Positions 1 to 5,549 of a stretch of 11,817 nucleotides of DNA are shown one piece after another; position 1 is the stretch's first letter; every line of letters begins with the position of its first letter. The notes under the pieces are model-generated. The model was not told where the DNA came from and made no database searches. It saw nothing but the letters and a program-made list of their open reading frames with translations. The stretch spans positions 1 to 11,817 of the forward strand of contig JAUXFZ010000031.1 of the NCBI GenBank assembly GCA_030622585.1, in the 5' to 3' direction. The DNA is from Myxococcales bacterium (GTDB lineage Bacteria; Myxococcota_A; Polyangia; Polyangiales; Houyiibacteriaceae). The position numbers and the translations under genes were made by a program.

Positions 1-752
1 GCAAGCAGTATCGAACGGCTATTTTCGCGCTCGGCCGCGAGCAACATGCACTCGCGACGGCCTCGCAGCGCGAGCTCGAGAAGAGTGGGATTTTCAAGGC
101 GCCCATCGTGACCGAGATTCGCTGGGCTAGGCCGTTCTACGCGGCCGAGATCTACCATCAGGACTATTACAAGAAGGATCCGGTCAGCTACAAGCGCTAC
201 CGCCGGGGGTCGGGCCGCGAGGAGTTCCTGACATCCGTGTGGGGTAACCGGCCACTGGCACCACCCGTAAAACCCCAAGCCGCAAAGAAGAAACCGATGT
301 CCGACAAGAGCAAGCAATTCGACAAGCCCGCGGAGGCCGAGCTGCGCAAGGACCTAACGCCCTTGCAGTACGCCGTGACCCAAGAAGAAGGCACCGAGCC
401 GCCGTTCCGAAACGAGTTCTGGGACAACAAGACGGATGGCATCTACGTCGATGTCGTGAGCGGCGAGGCTCTGTTCAGCTCGACCGACAAGTTCAAGAGC
501 GGCACCGGATGGCCGAGCTTCACCAAGCCCATCGCCAAAGAGAACGTCACGGAGCGCACCGACCGCCAGCTGATGGCGACGCGGACCGAAGTCCGAAGCA
601 CGCAGGGTGACAGTCACCTCGGACACATCTTCGAAGACGGGCCGGCTCCGACCGGGATGCGCTATTGCATCAACAGCGCGTCCTTGCGGTTCATCGCCAA
701 AGAAGACCTCGCAGAAGAAGGCTACGGCGACTACCTCGAGCTCTTCGAGTAG
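1..752 (+). CDS. msrAB: MsrA-MsrB fusion, peptide methionine sulfoxide reductase (5' end cut by window edge)
   Basis: Repairs oxidised methionine: MsrA reduces the S-sulfoxide and MsrB the R-sulfoxide. The reading frame (codons starting at base 3) is open to the window edge. Its first about 80 codons are the C-terminal part of MsrA, with KQYRTAIF, the signature YHQDYYKKDP and an end at FLTSVWG. A Pro/Lys/Ala-rich linker follows, and then a full MsrB domain with GTGWPSF, SHLGHIFEDGP and the active-site RYCINSASLRF (catalytic Cys codon 666-668). The two CxxC zinc pairs of many MsrBs are absent. The usual resolving Cys in SGCGWPSF is Thr (504-506), and the Cys common in the MsrA tail (CGR) is SGR here. 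No other Cys is visible, so both domains look like single-Cys types that would be recycled by an external thiol. The MsrA nucleophile lies off-window. An in-frame ATG at 297 after AAGAAG could also give free MsrB. Confidence 0.95.
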   Translation, partial: KQYRTAIFALGREQHALATASQRELEKSGIFKAPIVTEIRWARPFYAAEIYHQDYYKKDPVSYKRYRRGSGREEFLTSVWGNRPLAPPVKPQAAKKKPMSDKSKQFDKPAEAELRKDLTPLQYAVTQEEGTEPPFRNEFWDNKTDGIYVDVVSGEALFSSTDKFKSGTGWPSFTKPIAKENVTERTDRQLMATRTEVRSTQGDSHLGHIFEDGPAPTGMRYCINSASLRFIAKEDLAEEGYGDYLELFE

Positions 753-775
753 TGGCCTGACGGGACGGTGCTAAC

Positions 776-1216
776 GTGGCCGTGATGTCTTTGCTCGGCC
801 GCGGCCTGTCGCTCGTCTGGGAAGCACCACAAACCGCGCTCGGCGCGGCCATGCTGGGGGCGGAAGCGGCGCGAAAGCGCATCGTCCAGATCGAGGTCGA
901 GGACGGCCGGTTGGTCGTCGAGTCCAGGGGGACCGGGATCTCGCTCGGGCACATCGTGTTCTGGAGCCGTGAAAACAGCCGTTGGCACGACCTGGACGCG
1001 CGCAACCGGGCCCATGAGCTCGGGCACACCAAGCAATCTCGACTGCTCGGCTGGCTCTACTTGCCGGTCGTGGGCTTGCCGTCTATCTCGCGTGCAGCCT
1101 ACGCCTTCGTGTTTCGCGAAATCACCGGCCAGCAATGGACCCGGTACTACGAGGGCTACCCCGAGAACTGGGCGGACCGCCTCGGCGGCGTGATTCGTGA
1201 GAAAGAGCAAGCCTGA
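776..1216 (+). CDS. Small HELGH protein, possible M48-like minimal metalloprotease
   Basis: I do not recognise a named family. The 146-residue product carries HELGH at residues 80-84, the HExxH zinc-protease signature. ENWADRLGG at 130-138 matches the ExxAD third-ligand motif of gluzincins, closest in style to M48 (HtpX/Ste24), where ExxADR.G follows HExxH. Between them lies a hydrophobic stretch (residues 91-113, LGWLYLPVVGLPS) that could sit on or in a membrane. No signal peptide is evident. The protein is far shorter than M48 enzymes and lacks their multi-helix membrane region. The start is a GTG 23 bases after msrAB with only a weak GACGGGACGG upstream; an ATG at 785 is the alternative. 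Its stop overlaps the start of the next gene by one base (TGATG), so translation is probably coupled to the radical SAM enzyme. Protease activity is inferred from motifs only. Confidence 0.75.
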   Translation: MAVMSLLGRGLSLVWEAPQTALGAAMLGAEAARKRIVQIEVEDGRLVVESRGTGISLGHIVFWSRENSRWHDLDARNRAHELGHTKQSRLLGWLYLPVVGLPSISRAAYAFVFREITGQQWTRYYEGYPENWADRLGGVIREKEQA

Positions 1217-2316
1217 TGGAACTTCAAACCGTCGGAACCAAATATCAGGGATTCCTCTACCGTCGTCAGCCACGCAACGTGTACTGGGAGACGACCATCT
1301 CGTGCGACCTCGCGTGCCAGCATTGTCGCGCGAGCGCGATCCCGCATCGCGACCCGGGCGAGCTGACGACCGAGCAAGGCAAGGCTCTGATGCGCAGCGT
1401 CCAAGAGCTCGGCAGCATGCTCGTGCTCACGGGCGGAGACCCACTCAAGCGGCCGGACATCGCCGAGCTGATCGAGTACGGACGCTCGCTTCCAATTCAC
1501 GTGTCGATTACGCCGAGCACGACGCCGCTCCTGCAGCGCGAGACGGTCGAGCAATTCCGCGATCTGGGGGTCACCGCGATGGGCGTCAGCCTCGATGGAC
1601 CCACCGCCGAGCTGCACGACGCGTTTCGCAACGTCCCGGGCACGTTCGACTACTCGATGCGCGCGCTGAAATGGGCGCGCGAATTCAACATCCCGGTGCA
1701 GGTCAACACGACCATCACCGCGAAAACGCTTCCGCACGTGCAGGCGATGTACGAGCTGCTGCGCGACACGGCAGCGCCTCCGGTTCGCCGTTGGAGCCTG
1801 TTCTTGCTGGTGCCCGTCGGCCGTGGGTCCGAGCTCGACACGCCGAGCGCCGACGAGGTGGAGCAGCTGCTCGCCTGGGTATATTCGATCTCAGGCGATG
1901 CGCCCTTCCGCGTCGGCACGACCGAAGCGCCGCATTATCGACGCTACTGGATCCAGCAGAAGCTTGCCGAAGGCATGTCTCTCGAGGACATCCAGGCGCG
2001 CGCGCGCCAGATGGCGTTCGGCATCCGCGATGGCAACGGGGTGATTTTCGTCTCGCACCTCGGCGAGGTGTACCCAGCCGGGTTCCTGCCCTATCCGCTT
2101 CTTGGGAACGTGAAGGACCAGGCCCTGCACGAAATCTACCGTGAGTCCGAAGCGCTACACGAGATTCAGGACCCGTCGAATTACAAAGGCCGCTGCGGTC
2201 GTTGCGAGTTCAAGTTCGCGTGCGGCGGCTCGCGAGCGCGCGCCTATGCGATGACCGGTGACCCGCTCGGCGAAGACCCGCTCTGTGCGTATGATCCTGA
2301 CGCGCAGCCGGCCTGA
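1216..2316 (+). CDS. Radical SAM/SPASM-domain protein, TIGR04053-like
   Basis: This enzyme should cleave S-adenosylmethionine at a 4Fe-4S cluster to make a 5'-deoxyadenosyl radical; its substrate is unknown. The CX3CX2C motif (CDLACQHC, Cys30, Cys34, Cys37) binds the radical SAM cluster. LTGGDPLKRPD (71-81) is the GGDP strand that contacts SAM, and GVSLDGP (123-129) is a core barrel strand. The C-terminal SPASM/twitch part has Cys327, Cys330, Cys336 and Cys357 (CGRC, FACGGSRARAYA, EDPLCAY). The first SPASM Cys, normally in a G-x-V-x-P-C context, is replaced (EVYPAGFLP), which suggests one auxiliary cluster. FLLVPVGRG, the SRARAYAMTGD region and the 366-residue length fit the TIGR04053 group, which is related to heme d1/AhbD and peptide-maturing enzymes. 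The start ATG overlaps the stop of the HELGH gene, so the two probably act together. Confidence 0.92.
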   Translation: MELQTVGTKYQGFLYRRQPRNVYWETTISCDLACQHCRASAIPHRDPGELTTEQGKALMRSVQELGSMLVLTGGDPLKRPDIAELIEYGRSLPIHVSITPSTTPLLQRETVEQFRDLGVTAMGVSLDGPTAELHDAFRNVPGTFDYSMRALKWAREFNIPVQVNTTITAKTLPHVQAMYELLRDTAAPPVRRWSLFLLVPVGRGSELDTPSADEVEQLLAWVYSISGDAPFRVGTTEAPHYRRYWIQQKLAEGMSLEDIQARARQMAFGIRDGNGVIFVSHLGEVYPAGFLPYPLLGNVKDQALHEIYRESEALHEIQDPSNYKGRCGRCEFKFACGGSRARAYAMTGDPLGEDPLCAYDPDAQPA

Positions 2317-2324
2317 TCGGTCGG

Positions 2325-3449
2325 CTATTTTTTGGGGAGCCCGAGTGCGCGGTCGGCGATCAAGTTCATTAAGAGGTTATTAAACACGTAGACGGTGCCC
2401 TCACGGAGCTTTCGCTCGACGTGGTACTCCGAAGCCAGGCCCCAGCCGCCAAATGTGGTCAGCGCCGCGCGGGAAGTCTCCCAGGCCGCTTCGGACGCCA
2501 ACACCTTCACCATCGCAGAGCGAGGCACCGCGTCCTCACCGCGATCGAGGAGGTCGAGGGCGTCCCAGCGCATCAAGTCGGCTGCCTCGACCTTGGAGTA
2601 AGCCTGCACGAGCGGGTACTGGATGCCTTGGTTCACGCCGATCAATTGGCCGAATGTCTTGCGAGTCTTGGCGTACTCGATGCTTCGTTCGAGCAGGAAG
2701 CGCGCGTTGCCGATCGCCTCCGATGCCGCGAGCACGCGTCGAATCACGAATCCCTTCATCAGGCACGCCAGCCCCTCGCCGGCCGCGCCGATGCGCATGC
2801 TGTCCGGGACCCGAAGGTCATCGATGAACAAGCTCGAAGTCATGCGGTTCGAAATGAGGTCGATCGGATGCATCTCGATCTGATCGGCGACCTCATCGAG
2901 GTCCAGAAGGAACAGCGTCGTGCCCTCGTCGGCCCGGGCGAGCAAGATCATCAGGCGCGTATGCGCCGCAAAGGAGATCAACACCTTGCTCGCGTTGATC
3001 ACCCACTCGTCGCCCTCGCGCCGCGCGGTGCTCTCGAGCTCGGCCATGTTGGCACCGCTGTCGGGCTCGGTCGCCGCAACCGTGAGAAACCGGATGTCAC
3101 CGGAGGCGACACCAGGCAAATACTTCTTCTTGAGCGCCTCGCTGCCGTGCAGGACAAGCGTCCGGCAGATCGCCATCTGTGCGTTGACCGACGCGGCATC
3201 ACCCCCCGCACGGTTGATCTCCTCGACGAGCACAGCAGCTACCCGCGCGCCCGCATCGAGGCCACCGTACGCCTGCGGAATGAACGTGCCGAAGTAGCCG
3301 GCCTCACCGATCGCGTCGAAGAACTCAACCGGGAACGCTTTCGCCGCATCCTGTTCGCGCCAGTAGTCCGCACCGAAACGCTGAAGCGCGGGGCCGAGCG
3401 CAGCGCGGACTTCTTCCGCCGCAGAATCCGAAGGTCGTTGGGGCGCCAT
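2325..3449 (-). CDS. Acyl-CoA dehydrogenase family flavoprotein, atypical active site
   Basis: The fold is that of FAD-dependent acyl-CoA dehydrogenases: an N-terminal helical domain with FIPQAYGGLD (56-65), a beta domain with TEPDSGAN (127-134), and a C-terminal helical domain with RKTFGQ (263-268) and FGGWG (333-337). The 374-residue length is normal. The catalytic Glu of short- and medium-chain enzymes sits in IYEGT. Aligned by eye through YHVERKLRE, that position falls on FNNLL (Asn358 or its neighbour). The alternative Glu position of isovaleryl-CoA dehydrogenase also appears to be Arg (IRRVLAA, 236-242). The NNL...ALGLP ending resembles a subfamily of bacterial acyl-CoA dehydrogenases whose chemistry I cannot specify. 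The start ATG has GAGG nearby (gctgaggtccaATG). The gene is convergent with the radical SAM gene, with 8 bases between the stops. Confidence 0.93.
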   Translation of the reverse strand: MAPQRPSDSAAEEVRAALGPALQRFGADYWREQDAAKAFPVEFFDAIGEAGYFGTFIPQAYGGLDAGARVAAVLVEEINRAGGDAASVNAQMAICRTLVLHGSEALKKKYLPGVASGDIRFLTVAATEPDSGANMAELESTARREGDEWVINASKVLISFAAHTRLMILLARADEGTTLFLLDLDEVADQIEMHPIDLISNRMTSSLFIDDLRVPDSMRIGAAGEGLACLMKGFVIRRVLAASEAIGNARFLLERSIEYAKTRKTFGQLIGVNQGIQYPLVQAYSKVEAADLMRWDALDLLDRGEDAVPRSAMVKVLASEAAWETSRAALTTFGGWGLASEYHVERKLREGTVYVFNNLLMNLIADRALGLPKK

Positions 3450-3473
3450 TGGACCTCAGCTTTGCATCGACCC

Positions 3474-3495
3474 GCCTAGGCCGCCAACAAGTCGC
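3474..3495. repeat. 22-bp direct repeat, copy 1
   Basis: This segment begins gcctaggccg and ends caacaagtcgc, and it is identical to 7033-7054 in the same orientation. Read on the minus strand it encodes ...DLLAA-stop, the same ending as the lipase gene, but here it is out of context, 24 bases upstream of the acyl-CoA dehydrogenase start. The flanking bases differ from those of copy 2 immediately outside the 22 bp. Confidence 0.95.
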
Positions 3496-3513
3496 TGCCC
3501 CGCGCGCAAAACG

Positions 3514-3548
3514 CCGAGAGGGCGGACCCCCATGGGCCGCCCTCTCGG
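3514..3548 (-). terminator. Perfect 12-bp hairpin, probable terminator after the hydrolase gene
   Basis: Stem ccgagagggcgg (3514-3525) pairs perfectly with ccgccctctcgg (3537-3548) around an 11-nt loop. Read on the minus strand it begins 16 bases after the hydrolase stop and is followed by cgTTTTgcg, a short and interrupted U tract. On the plus strand only a weak ttat follows. It is best explained as the end of the minus-strand operon. It would leave the downstream acyl-CoA dehydrogenase dependent on its own promoter. Confidence 0.65.
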
Positions 3549-3564
3549 TTATCGCGGATGAAAG

Positions 3565-4668
3565 TCAGTCCCCGTGTGCCGACGCACGGCGTCGGCCAGC
3601 TTTCGGGGCCAGGAATCTTCGAATGCGTTGTGCGATCAGGGCCCCGTCCTCTTCGAGCGCGAAATGGCCGGTATCGAATAGGTGGAACTCCAGGTTGTCG
3701 AGGTCCCGTTTGTAAGGGTGGGCGCCCGCCGCAGGAAAGATCTCGTCCTTGGCACCCCAGACGATCAAGGTCCGCGGCTGATGCTCGCGAAAGTATGCCT
3801 GCCAGCTGGGGTAGAGCGGGGGATTACTGCCGTAGTCATAGAAGAGCTGAAGTTGTATGTCCGCGTTTCCGGGGCGGTCCAGCAAACGCTGCGTGACGTG
3901 CCAGTTGTCGGGGCTGATCGTCTCTGCGTTACGCACGCCATTGGTGTACTGCCATTGTGTGGCTCCAAGCGTGACCAGGAACCGAAGGGCATCTTCGTTC
4001 GACATGTTTGGCTGCTTGTAGGCGGCCTTGACGTTCTTCCACCAATCGTTGTCGAGTCCCTTGTTCACCGCGGCACGGTCTTTCCAGTACTCCTTGATGG
4101 GCTCCCAGAAGTCGTTGTCGATGCCCTCGGCGTAGGCGTTGCCGTTCTGAATGATGAGCGAATCGACCCGCTCGGGGTGCTTCGCAGCGATGCGGAAGCC
4201 AATCGGAGCGCCGTAGTCCATCAGGTACAAGCTGTAGTGATCAAGGCCGAGCTTTTCGGTGAACTTGTCCACGATCTGGCTCAGGTTGTCGAAGCTGTAC
4301 TCGAACTCGTCGACGGAGGGCATCGAGCTGTTGCCGTAGCCGGGGTAGTCCGGAGCGATCAGGTGAAACTGGTCCGCAAGAGCTGGGATCAGCGAGCGAA
4401 ACATGTGCGATGACGTCGGAAACCCGTGCAGCAGGAGCAGGGTTGGTGCATCGGGCGAGCCGGCCTCTCGATAGAAGATCGATTGGCCGTCGATTTCGAC
4501 CGTACGGTACACGACCTGCGTGAGGTCGAGCGTCTGGCTCGGACTCTTGCCTGCGACTTTCGCTTGACTCGTGTCTGCGACGGCAGTCACGAGGGCGCCG
4601 CACGCTACGACGAGGGCCGCCACGACGAGGCTCGCGGACCGTTCGGGGATGATGTTCGCTAACTTCAT
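3565..4668 (-). CDS. Exported alpha/beta hydrolase, epoxide hydrolase/haloalkane dehalogenase-like
   Basis: This is an alpha/beta-fold hydrolase with an aspartate nucleophile. HGFP (81-84) forms the oxyanion region. The nucleophile elbow reads LMDYGAPIG (Asp151), where esterases have Ser. WGAKDEIF supplies the acid (Asp308) and DTGHFALEE the catalytic His (His335). This Asp-Asp-His set is typical of epoxide hydrolases and haloalkane dehalogenases, though the substrate cannot be told. Residues 150-290 hold the cap domain, rich in Trp. The first about 32 residues look like a Sec signal peptide with an AVA cleavage site (MKLANIIPERSAS, then LVVAALVVACGALVTAVA). LVVAC inside it is a weaker lipobox alternative. 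A strong AAGGAGGAG precedes the start, and the ATG overlaps the stop of the PNPOx gene (ATGA), so the two are translationally coupled. It is the last gene of the predicted sigma-54 operon. Confidence 0.92.
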   Translation of the reverse strand: MKLANIIPERSASLVVAALVVACGALVTAVADTSQAKVAGKSPSQTLDLTQVVYRTVEIDGQSIFYREAGSPDAPTLLLLHGFPTSSHMFRSLIPALADQFHLIAPDYPGYGNSSMPSVDEFEYSFDNLSQIVDKFTEKLGLDHYSLYLMDYGAPIGFRIAAKHPERVDSLIIQNGNAYAEGIDNDFWEPIKEYWKDRAAVNKGLDNDWWKNVKAAYKQPNMSNEDALRFLVTLGATQWQYTNGVRNAETISPDNWHVTQRLLDRPGNADIQLQLFYDYGSNPPLYPSWQAYFREHQPRTLIVWGAKDEIFPAAGAHPYKRDLDNLEFHLFDTGHFALEEDGALIAQRIRRFLAPKAGRRRASAHGD

Positions 4669-5318
4669 GATTCTCCTCCTTGTTGTTGTTCGTGCTCTCG
4701 CGTGTTGCGTCGGTCGATCGCTACTAGGGCAGCGAGCTCTCCTTCGAGGTCGGTGATTCGGCGTCCGAGCTTCTCGATTAGCGGCGCTACCTCTTCTTCG
4801 GTGAAGCGCGGCCGAATGTGCTGGGGGCAGTTCGTGTCCCAGGCCTCGATGTGAAACACGAACACGCGTTCGGGCCGGGAGTCGTACGCGGGGTCGACGA
4901 GGCGATCGAGAAGAGCTGCGTCGTCCTCGACTACCTCGGCACGTCCCCAGATCTTGACGCGACGCCGGTTCGGGTAGTCCATCAGGAAGAGGTAGGCACG
5001 GTCGTTCTCCGAGAGATTGCCCATCGAGATGTACTGCCGATTGCCGGCGAAGTCGGCGAAGGCGAGAGTGGATTCATCGAGGACCTTGAGGAAACCCTTC
5101 GGCCCGCCGCGATGCTGGATGTACGGACGCCCATCGGCGCTGGCTGTTCCGAGATAGAAAGAGTCACGCTCGGCGATGAAGGCCTCCAGATCACTGTCGA
5201 CCCGGTCACTCCATCCTCCGCGCTCTGCCATGCGCGCATAGCCCTTTCGCGAACCCTTGCGTTTCTGTATGCCTTTCACAGCCGGCGTGAACGCGATATC
5301 GCTTATCGGAGTGCTCAT
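4665..5318 (-). CDS. Pyridoxamine 5'-phosphate oxidase-like flavoprotein
   Basis: This is a 217-residue cytoplasmic protein of the split-barrel PNPOx-like superfamily, which binds FMN or related cofactors. It shows FYLGTASADGRPYIQHRGG (54-72), FADFAGNRQYISMGNL (87-102), LFLMDYPNRRRVKIWGRA (110-127) and NCPQHIRPRF (163-172), all typical of the PNPOx family proteins often found beside hydrolases. It is not the B6 biosynthesis enzyme PdxH as far as I can judge, and its substrate is unknown. The tail (about 173-203) is a likely helix or coiled coil. The frame is open to 5429, but the ATG at 5318 is chosen because the protein core begins there and the ATG overlaps the stop of the preceding short ORF (ATGA). 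The upstream 37 codons run over the remnant in another frame. It is coupled by ATGA to the hydrolase downstream. Confidence 0.9.
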   Translation of the reverse strand: MSTPISDIAFTPAVKGIQKRKGSRKGYARMAERGGWSDRVDSDLEAFIAERDSFYLGTASADGRPYIQHRGGPKGFLKVLDESTLAFADFAGNRQYISMGNLSENDRAYLFLMDYPNRRRVKIWGRAEVVEDDAALLDRLVDPAYDSRPERVFVFHIEAWDTNCPQHIRPRFTEEEVAPLIEKLGRRITDLEGELAALVAIDRRNTREHEQQQGGES

Positions 5319-5392
5319 CGTTCCGTCCTGGCCGTGACGACCAAGGCGGTGCGCGCGGGGTCGATTGTCATTCCGGGGTCGGGCAGTGCCAT
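5315..5392 (-). pseudogene. 25-codon remnant of an isochorismatase-family (cysteine hydrolase) gene
   Basis: An ORF of 25 codons starts at an ATG with a near-perfect AGGAGG five bases upstream (5398-5403). It begins MALPDPGMTIDPARTALVV, which matches the N-terminus of isochorismatase-like cysteine hydrolases, where IDPARTALVV is normally followed by D.QNDFL with the catalytic Asp. Here the sequence jumps to TARTER and a TGA that overlaps the PNPOx start (ATGA). Both gene ends are therefore intact and in frame while the core of about 180 residues is missing, as expected after an in-frame deletion. It may still act as a translated leader that couples ribosomes onto the PNPOx gene. The alternative is a leader peptide that only resembles this N-terminus by chance. 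The family call rests on memory of the motif. Confidence 0.65.
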
Positions 5393-5412
5393 GGTTTCCT
5401 CCTGCAGCGAAA

Positions 5413-5425
5413 GTTGGATACCAAC
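5413..5425. promoter_or_regulatory. Small palindrome at the predicted transcription start
   Basis: GTTGG-ATA-CCAAC is a perfect 5+3+5 inverted repeat spanning the predicted start at about 5422, between the -12 box and the ribosome binding site. It could be an operator or a 5' stem in the transcript. It is short and could be chance. Confidence 0.3.
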
Positions 5426-5432
5426 CCATCTC

Positions 5433-5448
5433 TGCAAGCGGTGTGCCG
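5433..5448 (-). promoter_or_regulatory. Sigma-54 (-24/-12) promoter of the remnant-PNPOx-hydrolase operon
   Basis: The minus strand reads CGGCAC-ACCGC-TTGCA, against the consensus TGGCAC-N5-TTGCA, with the invariant GG and GC exactly ten bases apart. The predicted transcription start is near 5422. This leaves a leader of about 30 nt before the strong AGGAGG and the ATG at 5392. It lies on the same strand and directly downstream of the sigma-54 activator gene, its likely regulator. Confidence 0.75.
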
Positions 5449-5511
5449 TGACGTACACCGCGCGAACCAGTCGAAGAAACGCCTTCGGCCGGGGCACGCC
5501 TCCCTTGGCAC

Positions 5512-5535
5512 CCACGGTATCTCGTGGAGCCACGA
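5512..5535. promoter_or_regulatory. Inverted half-sites, likely upstream activating sequence
   Basis: Three pentamers are arranged CCACG (5512-5516), CGTGG (5523-5527) and CCACG (5530-5534). The inner pair forms the palindrome TCGTGG-AG-CCACGA. They lie about 90-113 bp upstream of the predicted sigma-54 start, a usual distance for an activator site, and just past the stop of the activator gene. The 2-nt spacing makes an RNA terminator hairpin unlikely. Confidence 0.5.
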
Positions 5536-5549
5536 AATCTCGGAGGCCG

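Noticed and set aside
1197..2144. 315-codon ORF overlapping the radical SAM gene in another frame
   Set aside because: Arg/Ala-rich composition with no domain; the overlapping frame has clear radical SAM and SPASM motifs.
2421..3479. 352-codon ORF on the plus strand opposite the acyl-CoA dehydrogenase
   Set aside because: It is an antisense shadow in high-GC DNA. It is rich in Arg, Ala and Leu with no motif, while the minus frame encodes a complete known fold.
4600..4668. Lipobox (LVVAC) in the exported alpha/beta hydrolase
   Set aside because: The hydrophobic segment continues past the Cys to a good AVA cleavage site, so a type I signal peptide is preferred.
5319..5429. N-terminal extension of the PNPOx protein to 5429
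   Set aside because: It overlaps the predicted leader and remnant in another frame and has no similarity to PNPOx starts. ATG 5318 with its ATGA overlap fits better.
5505..5520. Plus-strand TTGGCAC as a second sigma-54 promoter
   Set aside because: The -12 GC is absent at the required ten-base spacing, and it faces into the activator gene.
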